Notes under the pieces: generated by a model
Databases searched by the model: none
Told to the model about the DNA's origin: nothing
What the model saw: the letters and a program-made list of their open reading frames with translations, nothing else
Origin: Sphingobacterium sp. ML3W
Lineage (GTDB): Bacteria; Bacteroidota; Bacteroidia; Sphingobacteriales; Sphingobacteriaceae
NCBI RefSeq assembly: GCF_000747525.1
Contig: NZ_CP009278.1
Span: forward strand, 620,001-684,000
Length of the DNA: 64,000 nucleotides
Direction: 5' to 3'
Shown: positions 33,096 to 42,587 of the stretch, in pieces
Layout: the number at the start of each line of letters is the position of its first letter
Numbering within the stretch: position 1 is the first letter of the stretch
Made by a program: the position numbers and the translations under genes

Positions 33096-34067
33096 CTATA
33101 TTTTTCTTTCAGTTGTAAATTTGACAAGTTGTAGTAATCCTGTTTTATATTCATTATCAGGAAATTCATCTAATATTTTAAAGGCATCTTTCTGGTAATC
33201 CAACATTTTTTCAGTTGCATATTCCAATCCACCACTTTGTCTTACAAATGCAATGACTTCCGCGACTTTTTTGTTGTCTTCACTATGGTTTTTAACCATA
33301 TTGATGATTCTTCTTTTTTCCGATTTATCGGTTTGACTTAATGCATAGATTAAGGGGAGCGTCATTTTTTTCTCTTTGATGTCATTCCCGAGTGGTTTAC
33401 CTACATCATCTACACCAAAATCAAATAAGTCATCCTTTATTTGAAAAGCAATACCGATTTTTTCACCAAAGGCATGTAGTTTTTTAACTGTTTCTGCATC
33501 AGCTCCAGAAGAAGATGCACCACAAGCACAACAAGAAGCGATTAAAGAAGCGGTCTTTTGACGGATAACTTCAAAATAGATAGCCTCCTCAATGTCCAAT
33601 TTTCGCGCTTTTTCAATCTGTAGCAATTCGCCTTCGCTCATTTGTTCAACAGCTTCAGAAACAATTTTCAGCAAATCGTATTCATGGTGCTTAACGGAAA
33701 GGAGCAGTCCTTTGGAAAGTAAAAAATCACCCACTAAAACGGAAACCTTGTTTTTCCAGAGGGCATTGACAGAAAAGAAGCCCCTGCGTTCATTCGAATT
33801 ATCCACGACATCATCATGTACTAATGAAGCTGTATGGAGTAATTCTACTAATGAGGCGCCACGATAGGTTGATTCTTTGATGCCATTACAGAGACCTGCG
33901 GAAAAGAAGACAAACATTGGACGCATTTGTTTCCCTTTTGTTTTTACGATATACCCTGTAATACGGTCTAGCAAAGGAACGGAACTTTTCATTGAAGCTT
34001 TAAACTCCTTTTCAAAAGTTGCCAATTCCTTAAGGATGGGGCGTTGTATTTCTTTTAATTTCAGCAT
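33096..34067 (-). CDS. Polyprenyl diphosphate synthase
   Basis: 323-residue trans-prenyltransferase elongating prenyl diphosphates, probably to the menaquinone side chain (octaprenyl or heptaprenyl type). The first aspartate-rich motif is DDVVD at 85-89 (LVHDDVVDNSNERRG) and the second is DDLFD in FQIKDDLFDFG. KGKQMRPMFVFFSAG near the N-terminus is the usual substrate-binding block. Residues before the first motif (LVELLHTASLVH) carry no large aromatic gate directly next to it, which agrees with a long product. It sits 58 nt after the DUF3109 gene and 3 nt before TerC. Confidence 0.92.
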   Translation of the reverse strand: MLKLKEIQRPILKELATFEKEFKASMKSSVPLLDRITGYIVKTKGKQMRPMFVFFSAGLCNGIKESTYRGASLVELLHTASLVHDDVVDNSNERRGFFSVNALWKNKVSVLVGDFLLSKGLLLSVKHHEYDLLKIVSEAVEQMSEGELLQIEKARKLDIEEAIYFEVIRQKTASLIASCCACGASSSGADAETVKKLHAFGEKIGIAFQIKDDLFDFGVDDVGKPLGNDIKEKKMTLPLIYALSQTDKSEKRRIINMVKNHSEDNKKVAEVIAFVRQSGGLEYATEKMLDYQKDAFKILDEFPDNEYKTGLLQLVKFTTERKI

Positions 34068-34125
34068 GCAATATGGTTAAAAACCACTATTATCTCTTTA
34101 AATGTCTATAAATATAAGCAATAGA

Positions 34126-34689
34126 TTATAATGAATCTACCGCATTTTCTAATTTTTGGTACCATTCTTCACCGTATTCACGGATTAAAGGATCCTTTAA
34201 GAACTTATATACAGGTACCTGCAGCTCCCTACCGAAGGAACAAGCATCTTTACAAATACTCCATCTGTCATAATGGAGCACATCAAATTCTGGGTAATTT
34301 GTTGTTCGGATAGGGTAGAGGTGGCAAGAGATTGGTTTCTTCCAATTGATATCGCCCAATTCGTAAGCTTTTTCTATGGCACATTTTGTGATACCATTTT
34401 CCCAAGTTACATAGGCACACTCTTTATTGCCATCGACACAAGGAGTAGTGAGATCACCATCCATATCAATCACATGCGTACCCTGTTGCTCAATTGCTTC
34501 TATACCCTTAGCTGTCATATAAGGTTTTACCTTTGGGTATATTTCAGCAAGTACCGCCAACTCATTTTGTTTTAATGGAGCACCCGAATCCCCTTCTATA
34601 CAGCAAATGCCTTTGCATTTGGAAAGATTGCATACGAAATCATTGTTAATCAAATCTTCGTGCACTAATACATTTCCTACTTCTATCAT
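34126..34689 (-). CDS. DUF3109-family Cys-rich protein
   Basis: 187-residue cytosolic protein of the DUF3109 family (function unknown). Many Cys are arranged as in related flagellin-methylase-like zinc or iron-sulfur proteins: LSKCKGICCIEGDSGAPL near residue 22, TTPCVDGNKECAYVTWENGITKCAIEKAYE around 81-110, KPISCHLYPIR, and SICKDACSFGREL. The spacing suggests an Fe-S cluster or zinc site. The length is typical. It is 9 nt downstream of the DUF3108 gene and upstream of the polyprenyl synthase gene, a likely operon. Confidence 0.85.
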   Translation of the reverse strand: MIEVGNVLVHEDLINNDFVCNLSKCKGICCIEGDSGAPLKQNELAVLAEIYPKVKPYMTAKGIEAIEQQGTHVIDMDGDLTTPCVDGNKECAYVTWENGITKCAIEKAYELGDINWKKPISCHLYPIRTTNYPEFDVLHYDRWSICKDACSFGRELQVPVYKFLKDPLIREYGEEWYQKLENAVDSL

Positions 34690-34698
34690 GATTATTAT

Positions 34699-35484
34699 TT
34701 ATTTTGAATAACTCGCTCGTTGACCGAGTTTATGTTTCAAGCCATCGGCTTTTATGAGTTCTAATGTGACAGAACCTATCAAAATGTCTACGTTCGCTTT
34801 GACAGGAATACGATTCCCATCATTGGTCACCCAAAGAAATAACTGACTGTTTTTCTTGAAAATTCTACCTGGTTTGATTTCAGGACTGAATTTAAGACAT
34901 TCTAACGATCCTAAATCTGTTTTAATGGTTTCTATACCAATATACTTGATGCCTAAAGTGGCTATTTCATCATTTAAAAAGTATGTTAATTTAAATGACT
35001 CGCCAGGCTTAACAGTTGATAAATCTAAGTTGCGCGCAAAATAATAAGCAGACAAGAGATCAAATGTTTGAGAAACTGTGCTTTTAAAGTCACCTTTATT
35101 TCCGTTTACCGATTTCGTCTTTTGGTCAAAAGTTACTTTATCATTTCTTCTATAGCCCCCCTCTCTGATGTTTTCCGTATAATAATAAGGAAGAAAAGTT
35201 TTGGCGTCAATATAAGAGTTGTATTCATTTTTTACCGTATATAAGGCAAAAGCTCCAGCTGTTTTTCCGGTAGCATATAGTCTGAAAGCGTCTCCTCCAC
35301 TTCCCGTTTTTGTATCCGTTACTGTCAATTGACCCGTAGCAGCGGAAAGAAAACCATATTTCAATTTGTATTCCAACTTTTCACCACCTTTAAAAGCAGA
35401 TTGTTTTAAATAAGGGAGTTCTTGAGCAATTAATTGACCACAAATACTAAGTACTAAGAGTGTTAATGAGATTAGGTTTTTCAT
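34699..35484 (-). CDS. DUF3108-family periplasmic protein
   Basis: 261-residue exported protein with a signal peptide (KNLISLTLLVLSICGQLIAQ). The body is all-beta and starts FKGGEKLEYKLKYGFLSAATGQL, the DUF3108 signature, with YNSYIDAKTFLPYYYTENIREGG in the middle. LFLWVTNDGNRIPVKANVDILIGSVTLEL at the end (two strands) is also typical. The family folds into a lipocalin-like or LolA-like barrel and its role is unknown. It lies 41 nt after the DUF2480 gene and 9 nt before the DUF3109 gene on the same strand. Confidence 0.85.
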   Translation of the reverse strand: MKNLISLTLLVLSICGQLIAQELPYLKQSAFKGGEKLEYKLKYGFLSAATGQLTVTDTKTGSGGDAFRLYATGKTAGAFALYTVKNEYNSYIDAKTFLPYYYTENIREGGYRRNDKVTFDQKTKSVNGNKGDFKSTVSQTFDLLSAYYFARNLDLSTVKPGESFKLTYFLNDEIATLGIKYIGIETIKTDLGSLECLKFSPEIKPGRIFKKNSQLFLWVTNDGNRIPVKANVDILIGSVTLELIKADGLKHKLGQRASYSK

Positions 35485-35525
35485 ATACGTAAGAATACAA
35501 AAATATTTTGAAATTACGAATACCC

Positions 35526-36038
35526 CTATTTGCGTTTAAATACAGGAACGGTAGAACAAGGTTCCCCGTACATGATACTTTTTGCGACTTTTGCCAATGC
35601 AGTCGAAAACTGTACGAAAGCCGATTCAGGAATTTTGATATCACCACATCCCTTTACGACTACACGCTGATCGGTATATTCTGCCATGTCGATCTGCGCG
35701 ATGTTTTGAGCATATAAGACACGTTCTAATTCATCTAAGCCACCAAACACAACCGTTGCAGCAAAAGGCTCTAGTTTTGTCGCTAACAGCATGTATGCCC
35801 ATGTTTGTACAATGGCGTCAGAAGAACATGTAATCGCAACATGTTTACCCGAGTAGGCCGACCAATCATGCGTTTTGATGAATTCCCTAAAGTCTTTCTC
35901 CTTCAAAATCAGTCCGTGAAAGAGATTATCCTTGATGTCGTACTGCACAAGTTCACCTGTCGGTCTAAATTTAGCTAAGTCTACAGTGATAATACCACTC
36001 TGAGCCACTTTATTTACAATGTCGGTTTGAATATCCAT
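35526..36038 (-). CDS. DUF2480-family protein
   Basis: 170-residue cytosolic protein of the Bacteroidota family DUF2480, of unknown function. Characteristic stretches are VAQSGIITVDLAKFRP, DNLFHGLILKEKDFREFIK, CSSDAIVQTWAYMLLATKLEP and the conserved ends VVVKGCGDIKIPESAFVQF and SIMYGEPCSTVPVFKRK. Two invariant Cys (in KGCGD and GEPCST) could bind metal or be catalytic. It is the first gene after the PpiD terminator, so transcription of the downstream DUF3108-DUF3109-prenyl synthase-TerC run may begin here. Confidence 0.85.
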   Translation of the reverse strand: MDIQTDIVNKVAQSGIITVDLAKFRPTGELVQYDIKDNLFHGLILKEKDFREFIKTHDWSAYSGKHVAITCSSDAIVQTWAYMLLATKLEPFAATVVFGGLDELERVLYAQNIAQIDMAEYTDQRVVVKGCGDIKIPESAFVQFSTALAKVAKSIMYGEPCSTVPVFKRK

Positions 36039-36047
36039 ATCAAATAA

Positions 36048-36078
36048 TAAAAAAGCCGGACGATATACTCGTCCGGCT
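36048..36078 (-). terminator. Terminator of the ppiD-like gene
   Basis: AGCCGGACGA (36054-36063) pairs with TCGTCCGGCT (36069-36078) around a 5-nt loop. On the minus strand it is followed by a T run and lies 21 nt after the stop at 36100. Confidence 0.9.
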
Positions 36079-36099
36079 ACAAAGTTAATTAAAAATATT

Positions 36100-38205
36100 C
36101 TAAAAGAATTTCACACGATTGTCAGTGATATCCGATTTATCTTGTAAAGCTTTGAAAATTGAAGACCATGAACGTTGTAGTTTAGAAGCTAAAATTTGTT
36201 TCTTCTGCGCATTTACATCAGGATTAGCTGCAGGGTTAACAAATCCGCTCACTTGAACAGCATATACTCCTTGTGTACCTTCGATCGCTTTTGATGGTTT
36301 GTTTGGTTGTAATCCAAATACTGTACCGACCACTTTGTTCTCTAAAGAAACACCTGGGATAACTGGATTCGCCAATACAATATTCTCAACAGCAACTGGT
36401 GTTTTACCTAGTTTTTGACCGATTTGGTCTATTGAGGTTGCACCATTCAATGCCGCATTCATTTTCTCTGTTAATAATTTCGCTTTAACAGCATTTTTAA
36501 CAGCAGGCTCGATGTCTTTTTTAACGCTAGCTAATGGTAACAAACCTTTTGGTTGAACATCAACTACATGTGCCAATACATAAGATTGTTCCGTTTCAAA
36601 AACGCGGTCAGAGATTTCACCTTTTTTAGCTTCAAACGCCCATTTGATCAAGTCTCTTGGTGCTTCGTTACCATCTAAGGTATTATCCATAGCCAATACG
36701 CGAGAAGCAGTAGCGGCTGTTAAGCCTAGCTTTTGTGCCTCTTGTGCAAAATTTTCTGCAGTAGCAGCAGTCAAGAATGCATTTGCTTTGCTATGCGCAT
36801 TGTTTAATGTCTCTTTACCACTGATAATGGCCTTATCTATAATCGCAGCTTTAACATATTTAGCTGAACCAATTTGATTTTCGATTTTGATGATGTGAAC
36901 ACCATATTGTGATTCCACAATTTTGATGTCCCCTGTTTTTCCATTAAAGACAGCATTGTCAAAAACAGGAACCATTTGACCACGTGGAAAAGTACCTAAC
37001 TCACCACCATTGATTTTACTCCCTTCGTCTGTACTAAATTGAACAGCCATTGAAGCGAAGCTTTCTCCTTTAGCCAATAGACCTTTAATAGAGTCAGCTT
37101 TTGCTAATGCTTTTTCAAGACCACCTTCTGCAGTTGCATTTAATAGGATATGACTAGCTTTTACGGAGTCAGGACCTACTGTTGACTGCGTAACTTTAGC
37201 AATTTCAAATAATCCGTTCGATTCATATGGACCTACAATCGCTCCAACAGGAACATTGAAAAGGACCGAATCCAAAGCCGGACTTAACTGACCTTTTTTC
37301 ACAAAAGTATAAGGGTATTTGTTATCCGAGTTAATCGATGCAAATAACGAATCATTTGTTGAAGCAGCTAATTCTGTTTTCAACCTGTTGATTGTTTCTT
37401 TTGCATAATCGATATCTTTTGTTGTAGGACGTGCATCCACGACAACATATTGAATCTTACGCGTCTCTTCTTGATTTTTAAAAGCATTTTTATGCTCATC
37501 GTAATAGGCTTGGTAGTCAGCATCAGTGATTTTGATTTCACTGTCTTTAACCGATGCATAATCCAATAACACATAGTTGAAGTTTGCTAATTTATTACGT
37601 TGTTGGTACTCATCGTTAGCCTCCAAAGAAGTAACGTAAAGACTATTATTTAATAAACTGCTATATTTATTGTTCAAACGCTCTTCTTTAACAGCCGCCA
37701 ATAACATTTCCCATTGTTGTGCAGCTTGTGGATTACCTGAGGTGCTCAATTGTGAGATGAATGATAATAATTGGTTACGGTTGAACTGACCTGTTTGTGG
37801 ATCTGTAAAAGCTTGAACGATTTGATTGGAAGGATTGTTTCCTGTCACTAAATCATTCAATTCATTTTTACCTACTTCTAAACCGATTTTTTCAATCTCG
37901 CTTTTTAGGATTTCTTTTTGCAACAATTGATTCCATACCTGTTGTACAGCATATGATCTCATTTGTGGAGTCAAGTTACCGCCCATTTGTTGTTTAAACA
38001 TTTCTGCTGTTTGATCAACTTGTTGGTTGAATTCTTGATAATCAATCGCTTCACCATTTATTTCTCCTACGCGATTTTGGTTTTTAGCCCAAAATGGAGT
38101 CCCAGAATTGATAACATCTCCTAATAAAAATGCTAGAATTGCTACAGCCATAGCTCCAGTTAAAATGAAACCAGCTCGGTTGCGCAAAAAGCCCATTAAT
38201 CCCAT
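36100..38205 (-). CDS. PpiD/SurA-like periplasmic peptidyl-prolyl isomerase
   Basis: 701-residue folding factor anchored by one N-terminal membrane span (about 12-32, GFILTGAMAVAILAFLLGDV). A SurA-like chaperone region is at about 45-230 (GEINGEAIDYQEFNQQVDQT). One parvulin domain is clear around 345-450, with KASHILLNATAEGG, QFSTDEGSKINGGELGTFPRGQMVP and SQYGVHIIKIENQ. A second, degenerate region follows before a C-terminal domain with ASKLQRSWSSIFKALQDKSD. It helps outer-membrane and secreted proteins fold. It lies 159 nt downstream of lptC on the same strand, close to other envelope genes. Confidence 0.92.
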   Translation of the reverse strand: MGLMGFLRNRAGFILTGAMAVAILAFLLGDVINSGTPFWAKNQNRVGEINGEAIDYQEFNQQVDQTAEMFKQQMGGNLTPQMRSYAVQQVWNQLLQKEILKSEIEKIGLEVGKNELNDLVTGNNPSNQIVQAFTDPQTGQFNRNQLLSFISQLSTSGNPQAAQQWEMLLAAVKEERLNNKYSSLLNNSLYVTSLEANDEYQQRNKLANFNYVLLDYASVKDSEIKITDADYQAYYDEHKNAFKNQEETRKIQYVVVDARPTTKDIDYAKETINRLKTELAASTNDSLFASINSDNKYPYTFVKKGQLSPALDSVLFNVPVGAIVGPYESNGLFEIAKVTQSTVGPDSVKASHILLNATAEGGLEKALAKADSIKGLLAKGESFASMAVQFSTDEGSKINGGELGTFPRGQMVPVFDNAVFNGKTGDIKIVESQYGVHIIKIENQIGSAKYVKAAIIDKAIISGKETLNNAHSKANAFLTAATAENFAQEAQKLGLTAATASRVLAMDNTLDGNEAPRDLIKWAFEAKKGEISDRVFETEQSYVLAHVVDVQPKGLLPLASVKKDIEPAVKNAVKAKLLTEKMNAALNGATSIDQIGQKLGKTPVAVENIVLANPVIPGVSLENKVVGTVFGLQPNKPSKAIEGTQGVYAVQVSGFVNPAANPDVNAQKKQILASKLQRSWSSIFKALQDKSDITDNRVKFF

Positions 38206-38364
38206 AGTCTGTTTTATTGTGTTTATATTGTTTAAATACTTAAATTACCATTATTTAGGAAATAGTAGCCTAAATGCGGTGCAAGATACAATTTTTATAA
38301 AAAAAAAGCGTAATAATTTCTGATTAAGCGAAACTTATTTCAGGTTTGGTTGTTTTAGCAAGAT

Positions 38365-38973
38365 TTACTGTCCAAATGACGGAAACATACTATTCTCTTT
38401 TACGAGCATGACTCCTGTCGAATTCTGAATATTAATCCGTTTAAAATCCTTGTCAGAAGTAAAAGATGACCCTTGTAAGTTGCCCCTGTTATCTTTGAAA
38501 TAAGCTGTTATAGGTACATAATTATAAAAAGACTCCTTTGCTTCGTCGTAAATAATTTCTTCAGTCTTTATCACTGAACCATCTGCCATAGTGACGATGA
38601 CATTCTTTTTAAAGGTCGTTGTTTTATTCGCATCATGTTGAATAGCATAATCCGAAGTGATGCGTTGTGTCTCCTTTACATCCTTATCGTAGAATATGAT
38701 TTTGATTCCTTGTGGGAACTCAAATACCTGGGTGCTATCGTGCTTTATTCGCATTTCTGGAGCACTCATTTCCGCTTTTACAATCGCCGAGTCGCTGTAT
38801 ATGACATTGACATGTCGAGAAATATCGACCGCCTCTTCTTTTTTAAGATTTGCAATACGGTCTACTTCTTTTAGATCCGGTTCACAAGCTGTAAAGAAGA
38901 ATGCCCCTACTGCTATGATGAGCAGTAGAGGCAATGTATAATGCTTTTTTGAGGCAATTGAAGGTCTTGCCAT
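38365..38973 (-). CDS. lptC: LptC-like LPS export protein
   Basis: 202-residue periplasmic bridge component of the lipopolysaccharide transport machine. A single N-terminal hydrophobic stretch (TLPLLLIIAVGAFFFTACEPD) looks like a lipobox or membrane anchor. The beta-jellyroll body follows: SAPEMRIKHDSTQVFEFPQG, IKIIFYDKDVKETQRITSDY and a final domain with IKTEEIIYDEAKESFYNYVP and VKENSMFPSFGQ. Start ATG 38973 (MARPSIASKKHY) is preferred over 39021, because the longer form overlaps the upstream gene and adds no signal. It is downstream of an outer-membrane protein gene. Confidence 0.85.
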   Translation of the reverse strand: MARPSIASKKHYTLPLLLIIAVGAFFFTACEPDLKEVDRIANLKKEEAVDISRHVNVIYSDSAIVKAEMSAPEMRIKHDSTQVFEFPQGIKIIFYDKDVKETQRITSDYAIQHDANKTTTFKKNVIVTMADGSVIKTEEIIYDEAKESFYNYVPITAYFKDNRGNLQGSSFTSDKDFKRINIQNSTGVMLVKENSMFPSFGQ

Positions 38974-38986
38974 AGCCGTTATTTGC

Positions 38987-40312
38987 TTAATCAATTGAAT
39001 TTTTTCTAAACCAACGATCATTTAAGGTGAAACCAACGTTCAAGTTTACATACCTTTCCCTAATCAAACTGCTCTTGATTGTCCCCATTTGTCCCAACTC
39101 TGCAGAAATATTGATTTTAGAAAAAGCACCAGTGTACGGATTTCTTGCTAATGGAAGGCCCACACCAAAAGTGATGGCCATGTCATTGATATCGTTTTTG
39201 TTGATAAAGTACTGCGTTCTGTTATAACGGAAACCTAAACGGTAATCCATCAAACTTGTGTATTTGAAAGAAGTAGGATCTGGCGTTATCTGTCCACCGA
39301 GAGCAAAACCATAGTTTGTTTTTAGATTTGGTTCTTCTTTTCTAACTTGAAATTTAGACCAATCTGCGTATTTAAATTCTGCTCCAACCATCCAACGGTT
39401 AGTTTTTGCAAATGTAATACCCACATTATGTTTTAGCGGAAGGTTCAGGTCTCTTCTATTACGATCAGTTCGGTACACAGTATCCAATGCAATATTTGAG
39501 TCTTCGCTAGAAGTCGCAGGAGCTACACGTGTGATATAGGTAGTACTGCGATCATGAATGGCATTGTTCAATGACCCCGAGTAACCAACAGTTAATGAAT
39601 ATTCTTTATTGATCGTTTTGTAATACTGCGCACCGTAATCGAAAGTAACGCCTTGGATTACGCGCTTATCTTGCTGTTGTACATTCAGTGCACCATAGTT
39701 GTATGGGAACTCCGTTCTACTGAAATCGTTTAATGTACCAAATAAGTAAGCGATGTTGGCACCTACACTGAAATTCTTTGTAAGATTAACCCCATAACCA
39801 AAGTAAGCTTTTGTCAAACCACCTTCTCCTGTAAATGCCTTTCTGTAATTGATGGAGTCTATTTTTTGGACACTGTTTGAGTTGTATCCTAAATCAGAGT
39901 ATGGTAAAATACCCAAACTGATACCCCCAGCTTTTTTCATTGGGAAAGTCATGGTGATATGGCTGAAAGCAAAATCAGCAGTATTATCCGATTTATTAGC
40001 ACTACTCAATTGCGTGAAATTTCCATATAACCCCGCATCAAAGGTGCTGAATTGTGCTGCAGAATAAGAAGCAGGGTTACTTGGGTTCGTATTATATACG
40101 GAACCAAAATAGCGAATACCTGTAGATAAGCCCCCTATAGCACGATTTTGAGGTAGTAAATCTTCACGCATCTGACCGAGACCAAATTGTGAATAAGGAG
40201 ATGCAGACGTCGACTTCTGCGCAAATGCTGCTGACGAGCTGTATAATAAGCCTAAAGTCAATAACACTTGAGGTACTTTACTTGTAATGGAGCTTAAAAA
40301 GCGTTTCTGCAT
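38987..40312 (-). CDS. Predicted outer-membrane beta-barrel protein
   Basis: 441-residue protein with a signal peptide (cleavage near SSAAFAQ, residue 31) and a body of alternating amphipathic strands with a terminal aromatic-rich end (LNVGFTLNDRWFRKNS), as in porin-like barrels. Blocks such as SPYSQFGLGQMREDLLPQNRAIGG and TNPSNPASYSAAQFSTFDAGLYG recur in Bacteroidota proteins annotated only as outer-membrane proteins and related to FadL/OmpP1. The stop is 13 nt from the lptC start, so it belongs to the lptC operon. Function unknown; a role in lipid or hydrophobe traffic is a guess. Confidence 0.75.
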   Translation of the reverse strand: MQKRFLSSITSKVPQVLLTLGLLYSSSAAFAQKSTSASPYSQFGLGQMREDLLPQNRAIGGLSTGIRYFGSVYNTNPSNPASYSAAQFSTFDAGLYGNFTQLSSANKSDNTADFAFSHITMTFPMKKAGGISLGILPYSDLGYNSNSVQKIDSINYRKAFTGEGGLTKAYFGYGVNLTKNFSVGANIAYLFGTLNDFSRTEFPYNYGALNVQQQDKRVIQGVTFDYGAQYYKTINKEYSLTVGYSGSLNNAIHDRSTTYITRVAPATSSEDSNIALDTVYRTDRNRRDLNLPLKHNVGITFAKTNRWMVGAEFKYADWSKFQVRKEEPNLKTNYGFALGGQITPDPTSFKYTSLMDYRLGFRYNRTQYFINKNDINDMAITFGVGLPLARNPYTGAFSKINISAELGQMGTIKSSLIRERYVNLNVGFTLNDRWFRKNSID

Positions 40313-40536
40313 GATTATAGATTAAAGTTGCGAAACTTATATTTTATATAAATAATAATATTAAAGTTTTGTGTTTCAAAGATTCTAAATTTATGGAAAA
40401 GATCGGTATAACGGGTTAAAAATCTATTCCAATTTATATTTCAAGATGATCTTCTCAGCATACAAAACTATTTAATTTTTGTGACCTTGTAGAGTTGATT
40501 TTGTTAAAAAAGGTTAAACTACTGATTGTTAAAATT

Positions 40537-41520
40537 TTAGAAAAACTGAAAATACAGAATTGTTAAAATAATGATAGCATAAACACTCTCGAAAATCCAT
40601 TTTTTCTTGGCATGTGTAAAATAATAAGCCATGTATATCGCTAATGGTGGAGCACATAACAAAAAATGTGTCTCTGTGATTTGTTTATTCCAGTAGAATG
40701 AAGCGAAAGCCAAAATGAACATGAAAAATAAAAGCTGAAATGATTTTCGAATATGGACCACGCTCCTGAAGAAATTATCTTTTAGAATTGCTAGAAAGAG
40801 AATCAAGTTAAATACAATGGGAATAAGAACCAAGTAATCATGGAATTCCATGCTGATTGTGGTCGGAAACGTGTTGGTCAATGGAAGCCAGATGCTGTAA
40901 AAATCTTGAAATCTTCCTAACCATAGGTAGATTACCGCGAGAACAAAATAAATCGTTATAAACCCCAATAATGGAGAGGCCCATTCGCGCCAATTAAATG
41001 GTCTAAAAATGATGAGACTGATCCAAAGTAATAGAAACATGATAATAAAAGGGAAGTAAATCAAACTCCCTATGGCGACTATCATGCCCAAGTCGAACAT
41101 GAGCGCTTTGATATCATGTTGTCTGTATAGACTCAATAACTTGCTCAACATCCAAACGGATATAAAGTTACAGATCAGTGTTGGAGAAATGACCAAGAAA
41201 GGTAAGAACAAACTCGCTAAAGTGAGGTACATCAGTGCAACCAAGAAACTAGGTTTTCCCAATAAATTGAAGTGACCGATAACACGATTGATGATGGTTG
41301 CCTGGATGATGGTCAAGCCCAAAGTCACCATTACATTCATTTGAGGAGAAAGGGTGTTGATTCCGTCTTTCCCCAATAAGTTGCCGAGTGCAGGCTCAAA
41401 AAGAATAGGAGTAAGACGCTCAGGTAGATGAATGAATACACCGAAACATAGGAGAAATCCGATGAGGATTAAAAATAAGATATTGATGGGGGTGTATTTC
41501 CTAAATTGACTGATAATCAT
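40537..41520 (-). CDS. Polytopic membrane protein, DUF6427-like
   Basis: 327-residue hydrophobic protein with about ten predicted membrane spans and few polar loops. I recognise it only as one of the Bacteroidota membrane proteins filed under DUF6427 (from memory, unchecked). FRKYTPINILFLILIGFLLC opens it and FNLLGKPSFLVALMYLTLAS and FRPFNWREWASPLLGF follow. A C-terminal segment, CAPPLAIYMAYYFTHAKKKW, is followed by a last span. It lacks a signal peptide, enzyme motif or nucleotide-binding site. It is separated from ccmD upstream by a hairpin. The 216 nt downstream to the next gene hold nothing recognised. Confidence 0.65.
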   Translation of the reverse strand: MIISQFRKYTPINILFLILIGFLLCFGVFIHLPERLTPILFEPALGNLLGKDGINTLSPQMNVMVTLGLTIIQATIINRVIGHFNLLGKPSFLVALMYLTLASLFLPFLVISPTLICNFISVWMLSKLLSLYRQHDIKALMFDLGMIVAIGSLIYFPFIIMFLLLWISLIIFRPFNWREWASPLLGFITIYFVLAVIYLWLGRFQDFYSIWLPLTNTFPTTISMEFHDYLVLIPIVFNLILFLAILKDNFFRSVVHIRKSFQLLFFMFILAFASFYWNKQITETHFLLCAPPLAIYMAYYFTHAKKKWIFESVYAIIILTILYFQFF

Positions 41521-41586
41521 GTATGTCCTTTTCCATTTATGAGCTACAATATTACTATTTTATTCCGAATTAGATTTGCTAAAACC

Positions 41587-41623
41587 AACAATGCCATCAT
41601 ATTTTGATATGATAGCATTGTTT
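41587..41623 (-). terminator. Probable terminator of the ccm gene run
   Basis: 16-bp inverted repeat AACAATGCCATCATAT / ATATGATAGCATTGTT (41587-41602, 41607-41622) with one mismatch and a 4-nt loop, 21 nt after the ccmD stop. The T tract on the minus strand is weak. Confidence 0.7.
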
Positions 41624-41643
41624 AAATAAATCTTTTATAGCAG

Positions 41644-41859
41644 TTATTTTTGATCTTGACGTTTCTCTAATCGTGTTATTTTACGATCTAAAATAAATAG
41701 ATAAGCTGCTACTCCAAAGAACAATACAAGCATAACCAAGACAACAACATATATTTTACCTGAACTTCTTAGTCCAGTTGCCATATCGATATCGCCTTGT
41801 GCAAAGATGTTCAATGTAGTCATCATTACTAGAGCGATTGAAAGTGATAACTTTTTCAT
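41644..41859 (-). CDS. CcmD-family protein
   Basis: 71-residue protein: a cleavable-looking N-terminal hydrophobic stretch (KKLSLSIALVMMTTLNIFAQ), a short polar linker, one membrane span (YVVVLVMLVLFFGVAAYLFIL) and a basic tail (DRKITRLEKRQDQK). This matches Bacteroidota CcmD, which assists heme delivery for cytochrome c maturation. It lies 29 nt after ccmC. The signal-like extension before the membrane span is typical of the Bacteroidota version and makes it longer than the proteobacterial protein. Confidence 0.8.
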   Translation of the reverse strand: MKKLSLSIALVMMTTLNIFAQGDIDMATGLRSSGKIYVVVLVMLVLFFGVAAYLFILDRKITRLEKRQDQK

Positions 41860-41888
41860 ATCAAGTGTAATAAGTTTTTTAATAAAAA

Positions 41889-42554
41889 TTAATTAATTTC
41901 ATTTTGTTTGCTTTCAATCAGGCGCATGCGGTAGCGCAGTGAGCACATCCAAGAGCCAATTAAAATCCAGCCAATGATAGACGTATAGAATACCGGGCGT
42001 AACTGATTGTTCATGTCTAAATTGCTGAATGCCGTGTTACCACCACTTCCTGGGTGTAGGGAGTCGGTCAATTTTGGTAAGATATAAAGCAATACTACCA
42101 TGATAGGGAAAGCGAAAATATTATAGACTGCTGATATTTTTGCTCTTTTCTGTTCCTCTTCCAGTGCATTTCTTAACACCAGATAAGCGAGGTACATAAG
42201 AGTTGCAATTGCGGATCCATTTAATTTAGGGTCATTAGGCCATGGTTCACCCCAAGTAATATTAGCCCAAAGCATTCCCGTGGCTAAGCCCATTAAGCAA
42301 AATGTAATCCCAGTATTCACTGCCTCTACCGCTAATAAATCATATTCTTGTTTACCCGTGTTGAGGTATTTGATACTGTAGATAACAGATATTAAATAAA
42401 GGAAAAGCATCGCGAACCACATCGGGACATGGAAATAAACATTTCGGATGGTTTCATGAAGAAGGAATAAGGCAGGTACTGGTCCAAGTAGACCTGCAAT
42501 TATGACCAATGAAATTAAGACTACTGCTAAAATTTTCCACCAAATTTTTCTCAT
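41889..42554 (-). CDS. ccmC: CcmC/CcsA-type heme transport protein
   Basis: 221-residue membrane protein with six spans of the CcmC family, which presents heme for transfer to the chaperone CcmE during cytochrome c biogenesis. Visible are YFHVPMWFAMLFLYLISV with a candidate heme-ligand His, the tryptophan-rich loop ITWGEPWPNDPKLNGSAIA corresponding to the WWD region, and the final span SIIGWILIGSWMCSLRYRM. It lies 33 nt after ccmB and 29 nt before ccmD. CcmA, CcmE and CcmF genes are not in the window. Confidence 0.9.
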   Translation of the reverse strand: MRKIWWKILAVVLISLVIIAGLLGPVPALFLLHETIRNVYFHVPMWFAMLFLYLISVIYSIKYLNTGKQEYDLLAVEAVNTGITFCLMGLATGMLWANITWGEPWPNDPKLNGSAIATLMYLAYLVLRNALEEEQKRAKISAVYNIFAFPIMVVLLYILPKLTDSLHPGSGGNTAFSNLDMNNQLRPVFYTSIIGWILIGSWMCSLRYRMRLIESKQNEIN

Positions 42555-42587
42555 TATTATGAATATTTAAAAACTGAAACTGTGCAA

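Noticed and set aside
33092..33096. A manganese (yybP-ykoY) riboswitch in front of the TerC gene
   Set aside because: Only 3 nt separate TerC from the preceding gene, so no riboswitch fits.
34126..34689. DUF3109 gene as a possible pseudogene because of many Cys and uncertain function
   Set aside because: The frame is intact, the length is typical and the Cys spacing is regular, so it is a normal family member.
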